A stretch of 64,000 nt of DNA from Kingdonia uniflora. Lineage: Eukaryota > Streptophyta > Magnoliopsida > Ranunculales > Circaeasteraceae. The stretch is taken from contig JACGCM010002361.1 of the NCBI GenBank assembly GCA_014058105.1, positions 372,001 through 436,000 of the forward strand. The letters run 5' to 3'. This document shows, piece after piece, positions 44,923 through 58,918 of this stretch. Each line of letters opens with the position of its first letter. Position 1 is the stretch's first letter. The translations under genes were made by a program, and so were the position numbers. The notes beneath the pieces were generated by a model. That model was not told where the DNA came from, ran no database searches, and saw only the letters and a program-made list of their open reading frames with translations.

Positions 44923-46137
44923 TTACAGAATGATGCCACTGAGATGCGTTGTTTCGTAAACCGGTAACTCTTCCCTGTACCGTTCGATCCTAATCGGCGA
45001 TAAATTATCAAGTTCAAACAAATCGGAACTCGTACAGCTCGCCACGTCGTCATCATCCTCGTCATCATAAACAACATCTCTCATCGCGATATCTCGCGCG
45101 ATTTCTTCGAATTTCTTCTTTCGTTCTTCTCTCTCAAACTTCAACGCCTCCACTTCGTAAATATCGCGAAAAGTATTAAAATCTCGAGCGGAGAAATCGG
45201 TTTGGTAACTTTGGTTGCGGTTTCTCGGCGGATCACCTTCGAAAAGACTCTTTTGCCCACAAGGACGACAATCCTCATCAACGATCACACTAACAGGGTA
45301 AAACCGTACGGTCCGTTTGACGCCATTAATGGAGCTTCGATTCGAAGAAGACGGAGTTTTACTCAAACAAGATCTCGAGAACGATGAAGCCGAGGAACAC
45401 GTAGACGTCTGAGCCGATTTCGTCTCCGTTACGATCTTTGATCGTTTCGGAGTGTGAAACAACGAATTGAGGAATGTAGCAAGTTTACCTCCAGGAGAGA
45501 TCGGTTGTTTCACCTTCTTTAGATCTCCATAGATCTTCAACGCTCGTGATTTCATCTTGTTTTTATGATCGTTGTTGTTGTTGCTGCTGTTGTTGTTACG
45601 ATACGTTGTTTCGTACTTATCGGATGAACATGATATCGGAACAGTAGTTCGTATCGGTCGTATCGGTTTCGGCCGATACGACGAATTCCCGTAGAGAGAC
45701 TCCGCTTCTGACGATGAAAACCCTCCTCCGCAACTCGAATCGGACGAACTCGAAGTCGAATGAAACACTTTCGATGAATCATTTCCCGATTTCTTCACAA
45801 AATCGGGAACCGATCCTGATTTCCTCGTCGCACGTACAACAGTCGTCTCACTCTGACACGTCATCACCTTCTTCTCCATCATATATTTCTCAATCAAACA
45901 AGTTCGTTTATAATTCGCGAACTCTTCAACTTCAATTTTTTTCACACTATGATTAGCGCCAGATCGAACGGCACTATTATTGTTGCACTGTTTCGTTGTT
46001 TTCTTCATTGTCAATAACAAGTCTTCGGTTTCGCCTTCGTCAAAAGAGCGATAAATAGTGTCAAGTAAAGCTGAAGAAAACGACGAGTCTTTTCTTCTGT
46101 GGTTCTTTGATTTCTCGTCTCGTTTCCAATGATCCAT
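44923..46137 (-). CDS. BG1: BIG GRAIN 1-like protein
   Basis: A single exon of 404 codons on the minus strand from the ATG at 46137. Family motifs in order: MDHWKRD...SFSSALLDTIYRSFDE (1-34), a Ser-rich basic middle, KSRALKIYGDLKKVKQPISPGGKLATFLNSLF in pieces (about 196-227), RTVRFYPVSVIVDEDCRPCG in pieces (275-294), EREERKKKFEEIARDIA in pieces (336-351) and the C-terminal DLFELDNL (372-379) and RYREELPVYETT (386-397). These blocks define the plant BG1/BG1-like family, plasma-membrane-associated proteins that promote auxin response and organ size in rice; the role here is inferred by family. There is no transmembrane segment. Asn repeats near 181-190 vary between species. The leader has a GA repeat (46274-46292). 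Intact. Confidence 0.93.
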   Translation of the reverse strand: MDHWKRDEKSKNHRRKDSSFSSALLDTIYRSFDEGETEDLLLTMKKTTKQCNNNSAVRSGANHSVKKIEVEEFANYKRTCLIEKYMMEKKVMTCQSETTVVRATRKSGSVPDFVKKSGNDSSKVFHSTSSSSDSSCGGGFSSSEAESLYGNSSYRPKPIRPIRTTVPISCSSDKYETTYRNNNSSNNNNDHKNKMKSRALKIYGDLKKVKQPISPGGKLATFLNSLFHTPKRSKIVTETKSAQTSTCSSASSFSRSCLSKTPSSSNRSSINGVKRTVRFYPVSVIVDEDCRPCGQKSLFEGDPPRNRNQSYQTDFSARDFNTFRDIYEVEALKFEREERKKKFEEIARDIAMRDVVYDDEDDDDVASCTSSDLFELDNLSPIRIERYREELPVYETTHLSGIIL

Positions 46138-46273
46138 GAATGGTTCAATTTATAAACCACAAGAAAACACTGTTGGAGATGTTTGAGTGAAATAGGAGAC
46201 AACGCAATCGATTGAGGCGTGTTTTAGAGAGCGCGAATGTCACGCTTTGTTGGAGAAGATGAAAGAGTACAGA

Positions 46274-46292
46274 GGAGAGAGAGAGAGAGAGA
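46274..46292. repeat. GA microsatellite in the BG1-like leader
   Basis: GA repeated about nine times, some 140 bases upstream of the BG1-like start codon. GA/CT tracts are common in plant core promoters and leaders. Confidence 0.8.
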
Positions 46293-46538
46293 TGGAGTTG
46301 TGTGAGAGAGTGTGGTTTTAAAGGAGTACTGGCGCGCATGCGTGCTAGATAGATGGAGGGTAATTATACCAGGTTGGCAAATGATGAGGTGGCAACTGGC
46401 ATGAAGATATATTACTCTTTTTATCCTTTGGTTTGAATTTAAATTTTTGAGTAATTAAAGTTTTTGGTGTTTGTGTATGTGTGAGCGTAATTAAAGTTTG
46501 TGATTTGCTTGCTTTCTTGGGATATCGGAGTATTTTTA

Positions 46539-46791
46539 GAGCAACTCAAATAGAATCGTATGTGATTCCGATATATCATACCGTTTTCGTTTAAGAAGAG
46601 AATTACGGTTTTTGGTTTTTCTCTTGGACGTTGAACGGTTTGACGCACAGCAGAAAACGATGAATTCAATGTCGTATTAGGGAATAAAGTTGTGATGAAA
46701 GAGAGAGAGAGAGATGTCAGTTGTATTTAGAGAATGATTATTTTGATTATACGCTTAACAAATCATTTTGATTATATTGTTGGAGGTATTC
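46539..46791. mobile_element. MITE (GAGCATCTCC family), degenerate copy
   Basis: Left end GAGCAACTCAAATAGAATCGTATG, given here as GAGCAACTCAAATAG then AATCGTATG; right end reads GAATACCTCCAACAA on the minus strand. Both sides carry TTA (46536-46538 and 46792-46794). The interior has the family's GTTGAACGG...GACGC module and a GA repeat. It lies beside the tandem array that follows and shares its right half with it. Confidence 0.6.
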
Positions 46792-46800
46792 TTAGAGAAT

Positions 46801-47950
46801 GATTATGTTGTGGTTCAGCTATCGTATTTTCTCCTTTGGGAAAGAGTACACATTGTTGATTGTGATTGAATTATTGATGTCAATTCATCACCTGGTAAAT
46901 ATACGCATGTGAAAATTATGGTCATAATCTCACTATCAAGCCAAATACGACAATGATACAATCTTATGCGATCAAATGCACATCACAATTAACAAAAAAA
47001 TGATACATTAAATGTCATGTTAAATTTCGTATTAGGGAACAGAGTTGTGATGGAAGAGAGAGAGAGAGAGATGTCAACGTGATTTAAAAGTTGTTAGGCG
47101 CTCAATAGTACAGCGCCTGGGCTGTATGTGAATACTCCTCGCCCAGTTCAAGTTTTGTATACTTTGGAGGGTTATGAGGGGTGAGTATGTTGAACCCAAT
47201 ACCCACGTTGGATGAGTTTTTTACAAGAGTATGAGAAAACCTTAATGGAGCACCATGTGTGTTGGAGGTGCTCATTGAGAATGATTATGTTGTGGTTCAG
47301 TTATTGTATTTTCTCCTTTGAGAAAGAGGACACATTATTGATTGTGATTGAATTATTGATGTCAATTCATCACCTGATAAATATACGCATGTGAAAATTG
47401 TGGTCGTAATCTCACTATCAAGCCAAATACGACAATGATACAGTCTTACGCGATCAAATGCACATGACAATTAACAAAAAAATGATAAATTAAATGTCAT
47501 GTTAAATTTCGTATTAGGGAACAAAGTTGTGATGGAAGAGAGAGAGAGAGAGAGATGTCAGCATTATTTAAAAGTTGTTAGGCGCTCAACGATGCAGCGC
47601 CTAGGCTGTATGTGAATACTCCTTGCCCAATTCAGGTTTCACGTACTTTGAAGAGGTATGGAGGTGAGTATACTAAACCCTATACCTATGTTGGATGAGT
47701 TTTTTACAAGAGTATGGGAAAACCTTAACAGCGTACCATATTGTTGGAAGTGCTCTTAAAGAATGATTATGTTGTGGTTTAGCTATCTTCTCCTTTGGGA
47801 AAGCGAACACATTGTTGATTGATATCAATTCATCACCCGATAAATATATGCATGTGAAAATTATGGTCATAATCTCACTATCAACCTAAATACGGGACGA
47901 GTGACAGTGATACAATCTTACGCGATCAAATGCACATGGCAATTATTCAA
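46801..47950. repeat. 482-bp tandem repeat array, about 2.4 copies
   Basis: GATTATGTTGTGGTT recurs at 46801, 47283 and 47765, exactly 482 bases apart both times. Each full unit has first unique DNA (through ATACGCATGTGAAAATT and ACGCGATCAAATGCACAT-type words), then the right half of the GAGCATCTCC-family MITE with the GA repeat, a GGCGCTCAA...CAGCGCC hairpin and the TTGGAGGTGCTC-type end. The third copy breaks off near 47950. The MITE end at each junction suggests duplication between MITE copies. Confidence 0.8.
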
Positions 47951-48309
47951 GTTATATGGTAGAGGCATGGGTAAAATGGTTGTTAAAGAAGGTATGGCTA
48001 AAACATGTAAACAACAAAGATGGCACTACTAGTTATTTTCTATAAATTATGGGGAAGGTCGTGTAAAAATAATTAAATATGAACGTAGTTAGGAAGGTCC
48101 CAAGTTTGGTGATAAGGAGCTAAAAGAGCTGTCACACCTTACTTTTGTCTAACAACAATTAATCGAAGCTTATTAACTTAAAATACCTCCTACGTTGAAC
48201 TAAGTTGGTAAGTACGGAATGGTTACTGAGAAATACAAATCAACTTATTTGTTGTCCTAAAAATGACAAAGAATTGTTTTGGCTTTTGATTATGACCCGT
48301 AAACCGTTG

Positions 48310-48744
48310 GAGCATCAGCAGCAGGCTGGCTAAGTTAGCGAGCTACCAAGACTTAAAAATTAGATGAAGAAAAAATGACATGTAGCAAGGGGTTATAAAA
48401 GTGAGCTTCTTCAGGATGGGGATGTACGTCGGAGGGGTTTTAAAATATATATATATATAATATATTGTGCGTCAATTCAATTGGCGCACAACTCTTTATT
48501 TTATTTTATATTATTAAATTAAGTTTTTATATTATTTTGTGCAACAAACAAAAAATAATGAAATAATTAAACAAACAGTTAAAGTGTGGGCCAACTGATA
48601 ATCCTGACCACAACAGACTCGCCACAGATAACCACTGATTTTATGAATCAGAGCGCTATTTGAACGATTACGATCTTGTGAAAGATATTTTTTCAATCAA
48701 TTGAATCGCTATCTCTAACGATAATGAGTTTGTTGCCCATGCTC
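48310..48744. mobile_element. MITE-like insertion in the duplicated segment
   Basis: The left end GAGCATCAGCAGCAGG and the right end (GAGCATGGGCAACAAAC on the minus strand) are inverted. Flanks TTG and TTA give at best a changed 3-bp duplication. The uninterrupted copy near 49064 (GATTATGACCCG then ATACTTTAT) shows that DNA was added here; ten or so extra bases on the left leave the exact edge open. It contains a TA repeat near 48440. Confidence 0.55.
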
Positions 48745-48947
48745 TTATAATATACTTTATAAACAAACGCTACTGTTTCATGATATATAAAACATATTTT
48801 GTAACATACATTACATATGAAATCAGTTGTTCTTTAGATTTTAAACCGAATAGATGAAAAGGTTTGTAAATTATATCTAAATATAAATGACAACTGTCAC
48901 ACCTTATTTTTGTGTAACAACAATTAATCCAAACTTATTAACTTAAA

Positions 48948-48982
48948 ATACATACCAACGTAGCTTTTACGTTGGTATGTAT
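48948..48982. repeat. Perfect hairpin, 15-bp arms
   Basis: ATACATACCAACGTA, loop GCTTT, TACGTTGGTATGTAT. The equivalent place in the older copy (near 48187) has the same outer DNA but no pairing. Function unknown. Confidence 0.75.
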
Positions 48983-49195
48983 GGAATAAGGTTGCTGAGA
49001 AATACACAAACTTATTTGCTGTCCAAAAAATAGCAAAATAATTGTTTTGGCTTGTGATTATGACCCGATACTTTATAAGCAAATGCGACTGTTTCATGAT
49101 GCAAAAACCATATTTTGTAATGTACATTACGTATAGAATCAGTTGTTCGTTAGATTTTAAAACGAATAGATGAAAAGGTTTGTAAATTATCAAAC

Positions 49196-49586
49196 TCTTA
49201 CCAACATTATCTAAATTAAAACTTATATAAAATAAAAAGATTAGCAACACTAACAAGATTTAATCATGGTTTTGTGAGGATTGAAGGATAGTGGAGAGCC
49301 TCAACTCCAGCACACACGAGGGGGTTGGAGTGGAAACCTTTCTCCACATTCATCATTAGTGTGTCCAACCAACACATATAAACAATTAATCCCAACCGTC
49401 GATTTTCTTGGATATACTATAGAGTGTTTGGTGGATGTACATCAATCATCTCAAACATCAGTGATTTTAAGCAAAAAGTTTATTCCCTCTTTGATCCGAC
49501 GGATAGGAATCACTGAATTGTCTGATTCAAGAGATTGTCCATTGTTCAGATTTGTTAGTTAAAATTAATAAGAGGGGAATACAAAG
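49196..49586. other. Spacer between duplicated blocks
   Basis: AT-rich DNA with a plus-strand open frame at 49281-49562 that resembles nothing I know. No transposon ends fixed. Confidence 0.35.
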
Positions 49587-50720
49587 TTGGATTTCTCTTT
49601 ATTTGAGAAAATCTTAGGGATCATTGGATTTAATAAACCACACTTAATCTATCTTTTTGACTTTGAAGATTCTTGTTACACCACTAGCAAGCCTTGAATT
49701 GTAGACATTTTTTATTATTATCTTCTTTAATTTAACCAAATTTGGTTAGCTCAAAGGTTTGTTTATTCTTTCCATTTTTTTCCTGAACCTGAATGTTTAT
49801 TCTGAATCTGATTACTTATTATGAATATTAAGAGAATCTCCAACAGAAGAGTATGCTGTTCCGGTTTACCATACCGGTATTCTAGAATCGCATACTGTTT
49901 TGGCCCAAAAACAAATTACCTTTTTTTTTTGGGGCGCTTAACGGTTCAACGCCTAATACCAAAAATCAAATTATATGTTTTTTTTCTTGGGCGCTGAACG
50001 GTTTGACGCCTAGCATATGTTAATTATTGCTTTTCTCTTTGGACAATTGTATTAAATAAATTGTTAGGCGCTGAACCGTTCAGCGCCTAGACAACTGTAT
50101 TAAAAAAGTTGTTGGGCGGTGAATGGTTCAGCGCCTAGACAACTGTATTAAAAAAATTGTTGGGCGCTGAACGGTTCAGTGCTTAGGCGGTATGCGCATA
50201 CTCCTCGCCAAGTTCAGGTTTCGCATACTTTGGATGGGTATGAGAGTGAGTATGTTGAACACCATACACCTGTTGGATGGGTTTTTTACAAGAGTATGAA
50301 AAACCTTAACAGCATACCACTTTGTTGGAGATGCTCTAAATCTGAAGCCTGAATTAAGTACAGAACAACTCAACTGCAAGGTCATTCTTTCTCGTTTGAA
50401 GTTGGATTTCTTTCTATTTGAGCAAATCTTAGGGATCATTGGATTTAATTAACCACACTTAATCTATCTTTTTGACTTTAAAGATATTTGGTACGCCACT
50501 AGCAACTAGCAAACCTTGAATGGTAGACCCTTTTTTTTTATATCATCTTCTTTAATTTAACCAAATTTGGTTGGCTCAAGGTCCATTTATTATTATTACT
50601 TTATTTTTTTCCTGTGAATCTGAATGCTTATTCTGAATCTGATTACTTATTCTGAATGCTAAATCTGAAGCCTGAATGAAGTACAAAACAACTGCAAGGT
50701 TATTCTTTCTCGTCCTTTAA
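49587..50720. repeat. Direct duplication, offset 815 bp, first copy carries a MITE
   Basis: TTGGATTTCT-TTATTTGAG, TCTTAGGGATCATTGGATTT and AATCTATCTTTTTGACTTT occur at 49587 onward and again from 50402; after the MITE, TAAATCTGAAGCCTGAA (50337) recurs at 50660. The difference in offset (815 against about 323) equals the MITE plus its duplication, so copy two is the uninterrupted form. Confidence 0.85.
49832..50336. mobile_element. MITE (GAGCATCTCC family), 505 bp, with hairpin modules
   Basis: Left GAGAATCTCCAACAGAAG and right GAGCATCTCCAACAAAG (minus strand) ends with TAA on both sides (49829-49831, 50337-50339); the neighbouring duplicate has a single TAA, proving a 3-bp duplication. Inside, the module GGCGCTGAAC...GTTCAGCGCC, each time next to AAGTTGTTGG or TGTATTAAAAAA, occurs about five times in tandem with small changes. 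The 3-bp duplication and end sequence suggest PIF/Harbinger origin. Confidence 0.85.
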
Positions 50721-51705
50721 CTTAGGTTAAATTTGTAGTATGCATACCAAGAGAATATATTCCAAGAGGAATACTAGTACTCTATGAATTTTATTTTTAC
50801 AAATAGTTTTTCAAGAGGCGCTTCATACTTCATATATTGAGAGAGCATAATTTTTCATGGCATCATTTTTAGTTGGAATTAAGGACACGCTTTAATAAAT
50901 GGGGTGATCAAGCAAGGGGCCGGGGGGACTACACAAGCACTTTGGATAAAAAGTATTAGGAGATGCGCTAATGATTACGTTCATGGCTGCTTTATTTCTA
51001 ATAGTGTTTAGCCCAAGATAACAAAACACCATCTTAGAGAAGGCGAAGGCGCGTGTTGGTTTTGATTAGATTAAAGATTAAGCATTAAACAAAAACAAAA
51101 GAAGATATTAAGAACGGAATGTTATTGCACGAAAGAGATTAAATTAAACGGGGAAAAGGCGATTAAAGCAACGGAATTGTATCGCCTTTTCCTGCACATG
51201 CAATCTACTGCACTCTCCTTCTCCTTGCAGCAATCTTATATATTATTTTATGGTAACGATCAGTCGATCACAGTTTAATAGTTTCATTATATTTGATCAT
51301 ATCTAAATATTAAGATAATGTCCCATATAATCATTTACTCCAAATGATCATACTTCGCTATCAATACATTTTTTGCCGTCAGTGATACGACTAAGTCCTG
51401 GAGGTGGCCTGCTGTAAAGCACCACAAATAGGCATATTGATAGTGTTGACGATGAAGACCCGCCCTCAATCTCCACTAGAGTCAATCTTGTGGTACTGCG
51501 ACTAAGGAGCTGAACGTGTCCACCGATGAGATTCTATTTTGATCATGATTTATGACCTAATCTAAATAATGTGAAGAAAATAGATACATATTCAATAAGA
51601 TTAAAACGTGTATCCTTACAAATTCCAATTTCTACGACGACAAAGCATCACAACCACATTTAGTGGATGCATAATGGACTTATATTCTACCTTTTTCGAA
51701 TCAAC

Positions 51706-51732
51706 TAGATAGATAGATAGATAGATAGATAG
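51706..51732. repeat. TAGA tetranucleotide microsatellite
   Basis: About seven TAGA/GATA units. No gene nearby. Confidence 0.85.
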
Positions 51733-52249
51733 GTGATGATTTCGACCCGGATGTTACGCATACTACCTGGTATTTTTTGGATCGATATATATTTCTTTCA
51801 TGTAATAGTTGTTACAATTTACAACACCGCCTTTTCAGTTCTCTCTTAATAATCGAAGTTTAAGGAAGATATCTGTATATCGGTGACACGCATGATGTTT
51901 GTTAGTGATAGATCATGCGATTGTTCACATATAAATGATCTGTGATTAGATAGGCATGTTTCTCACCAACCGATATAGTGGGTCATTAAGCATTCAGATT
52001 AAACCGGTTGGTCCGTAACGGGGTCTCATTAGTTAGTGGGTTGGGTGATTGCACTCTGATTATACCCAACTCAGGTACAACCCTACCACAATGCGCTAAT
52101 CCAGCGTAACAATGGGTCCAATATGAGCTGGTGGTTCTTCAAGGATAGAAGAAAAACTACGTAGCAAAAATCCTAGAATTAATTATCCGTTAATAGAACG
52201 GGCTAATAGTAAGAACCTTCGGTCTTATAAAAAGACCCTGACAGTAATC

Positions 52250-52293
52250 TTCTGCAATAAGGGTGATTAGAGGATATCACCCTTATTGCAGAA
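52250..52293. repeat. Perfect hairpin, 18-bp arms
   Basis: TTCTGCAATAAGGGTGAT, loop TAGAGGAT, ATCACCCTTATTGCAGAA. Just upstream lies a second, small stem GGTCTT-ATAAA-AAGACC (52221-52237). Longer perfect arms than chance would give; could be a MITE core or a small-RNA fold, neither shown. Confidence 0.8.
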
Positions 52294-53024
52294 AGAAAAA
52301 GGTGTCAATCAATGACAACATTCAAAACGAAGTAACGGTCCTTCCGTCCGAGAAAGGCGTTCTGAATATTCAGATTGACGCATTTATTATGCATGATGTG
52401 GGATTGAATCCATCTACAACAAAGGAGCTTTAGTTTGGGTCCCTAACTATCAAAGACATGAAAAATTTGTCACATACAATGCTAATAATACAACGAGCGA
52501 AGCGCGTGGGGATTTCGATCTGAGTTATGGTGGACCATAAAAGGCACGTGAACCCCGGGTTGATATTCTCATATCATACCCGTGGCCGTGTTAATGTTGT
52601 TCTCTCTGCTGTACTGGACCTTACGATGTCTATATCATTAAGAGGTACTCGAACTCCAGTTGTATTATTGACTTGTAATCGAAAAATGCTTCAACTAGTC
52701 GTTTGTTTCTGACTTATAAATGTTTCCTGAAATCTTGATCGCATGTTCTAACGTAAATATCTTGAATGGTTGTGTGAGTAAAGTTTACTCAAGCAACCAA
52801 ACTTTTGTTAAAGAAAGGAAGATTTACAATCTTGTCTAACACTAGAAGCTTGAAATTGATACAAAATAAAGAGGAGAGTAGTCCCTCACTTCTAGAGCAG
52901 GAAAGCAAAAGAATAAAGAGCAAAAGAAAGATGCTCATTGATCCTAGGAGACGATCAACGAAAGACTGATCGATCAGAATATCTTTAGTTTAGAGTTCAG
53001 ACAGACAACAATGACATCTGTTTG

Positions 53025-53512
53025 TAGGGATGCAAGTCGGTCGGGTTGGGTGGATTGAGAGGTCTTCCCAGGATCCACACCCGGAAATTACTAAGAAACC
53101 TAAACCCGGCCCAATTGGTGTTAATAAATAAAACCAAATCCAACCCGTTGGGTTGGGTGGGATCGGGTTACCCAAAGTTAAATTTACAGATATTTGATCC
53201 ACTTATTGAATTTTAAGCACACCTAATCAAATTTTATAGTTCTTGAACACATTATAAATGCTCCATCCAAATTACTAAATGATATTCAAATTGCATATCC
53301 AATATTATATGCTCATAGATAATCTTAGATTTGTAGTCTAGTGTCTACCTATACATATAAAATTCATCTTTATAATAAATATATAGTATTCGGGTTGGGT
53401 GGGAGACCCAAACCCTTTACCTAAAACCCAAACCCAAAATATGTTGCCAAAACCCGAAGTGAGTCGGGTTTGGTGCGGATTAGATGGGTTTAACCTACCC
53501 AACTGCAACCTA
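53025..53512. mobile_element. Possible hAT-like MITE with GGGTTGGG-rich ends
   Basis: The left end TAGGGATGCAAGTCGG followed by TCGGGTTGGGTGG faces a right end that reads GTAGGTTGCAGTTGGGTAGG on the minus strand. The layout copies the hAT-like elements at 8120 and 9967. No duplication of target bases could be matched, so the call is weak. Confidence 0.4.
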
Positions 53513-54125
53513 CCTATATGTACATGTTAATGTGATTAAGAAACATCAAAATAGCGAAGTGAATGAGTTATTTCTTACTAATGAATGGTTATCCTTAACT
53601 TATTGTTCTTGTGTTGAAAATAATATGAAAGAAGAAACAAATTAGGAGAGGGAGATAGAAGTATTTAAAACATATTCCATTAATATGATGCATTTATATA
53701 CGACTTACTTGTATCAGCTGTATGTAAATATATTTCAATATTGTTTTGGGAGTATGCTAAAACTTGTGATAATGCTTCTAAGTATATCCAAAGCTACAAG
53801 TTTTGAATTCCACTCACTCTTTGATTAATTAAAACTAATGTATGATTTGGGAGTTAATATCACTTCATGGGGAACAAATTGCTCGCGAAATTTATAATAG
53901 GATCTAATGTTACCCTTTAATCCACTATTCGCCCATTTTCAAAGATGAAGCTGTTTTGGTTGTTATGATCGAATACCTGTCTTGCTACATCGGTTTTTTC
54001 ATTTCTTGTGGTGACTCTTGCTTCTACTTCTTTGTAGACCAGTGTACCTCTTCCTCCTTTATCAACAACATCAACTGTTCGAAAAGATTTTCTACGGAAA
54101 CCGTCCTTGCCTAACAGAAATACCC

Positions 54126-57946
<3,821 letters not shown>

Positions 57947-58918
57947 ACATCTAACATTACTCTGTGCGTACTTCAGATATATGCTATATACATGTGTGAT
58001 AACAATTGTAATTGATAATTTTCGATATTGCACAATGAGAACTTATAGCTCAAATATTTTGAGCACTCCTTTTATAAATCAATTTTGGAGATTGTACATA
58101 TCAAAGAGAAGCTTTTTACAGTTATTTGTTTATTGTGTTTCAAGAGTTTGCAAGAAATCAAATTCGAGCACATGAATTTATTATTTGTGTTAATTTGTGA
58201 CATAATAAGATGCTCTTCCTTTTTCAATCTCTTCCTGCAACTCTTTTTGTTTCAGTTCCCTGTATTGATACTTTTATCATTGATTATAAATTTTCAGCTT
58301 AAATGGAGAAATCATTGAGATCATACACAAAACAAGAACATCATTCTCACAACTACTAGGACTTGCTTTTATTTCACTAAATAATTTTATCATCTATCAA
58401 ATTCAAACAACTAGTCTGCAAGTTTGCAACAGATAATGCCGGAAAAAGGCAACATTTTCAATTGTGATTTCCATAGTGTTTCCAGACAGATTTTTAACAG
58501 CGAGCACCAGAAACCATGTTGAAGAATGTAAAGAGCACCAAAAACATTATATTTATGATTTGGAGGAACATTTTGATCTCACAAGAATTTAAGAGAAGCA
58601 TTTATCCTGTCTTCCAAAAACAAAAGTGAAAGCCACATCAGAACACATGAATATAACTGTTAGGGATTGACAAATATTAATTAGGTATGCATACTTCAAA
58701 ATTTTAGAGAACATGAGTTTCATCATGAATACAAGGGTACAATCTGACTAAAGATAACTTAGTACGTTCAAGGACTATGAAATGCAAACGCTACGCCGTG
58801 GATGTCACTCCTGCCAGATAGCCTTCCACCTCTTCTTTTTAAGTTAGTACACGTTGCACATAAATACACCATCATTCTATAATAATAATACATCAACAAC
58901 AAACCCGCGAGTATTATA
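57947..58918. other. Convergent spacer between AAA pseudogene and OMA1-like gene
   Basis: AT-rich; holds the 3' untranslated region of the OMA1-like gene and whatever followed the AAA gene. No further gene seen. Confidence 0.5.

Larger units (their letters stand above)
48129..49195. repeat. Direct duplication, offset 765 bp, first copy interrupted
   Basis: CTGTCACACCTTA...AACAACAATTAATC...TTATTAACTTAAAATAC at 48129 recurs at 48894, and GCTACTGTTTCATGAT...ATAGATGAAAAGGTTTG at about 48769 recurs near 49087. The first copy is split by an insertion (48310-48744), the second is not. The second copy has a perfect hairpin that the first lacks. Confidence 0.8.
50721..53024. other. Spacer without recognisable gene
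   Basis: AT-rich DNA. It holds a TAGA microsatellite (51706-51732), a pair of perfect hairpins near 52221-52293, and no protein-like frame that I recognise. Confidence 0.45.

Noticed and set aside
45202..45956. Open frames antisense to or shifted within the BG1-like gene
   Set aside because: Shadows of the 404-codon gene; no family similarity in these frames.
52250..52293. Rho-independent terminator
   Set aside because: Plant nuclear DNA; the stem is followed by purines, not a T run.
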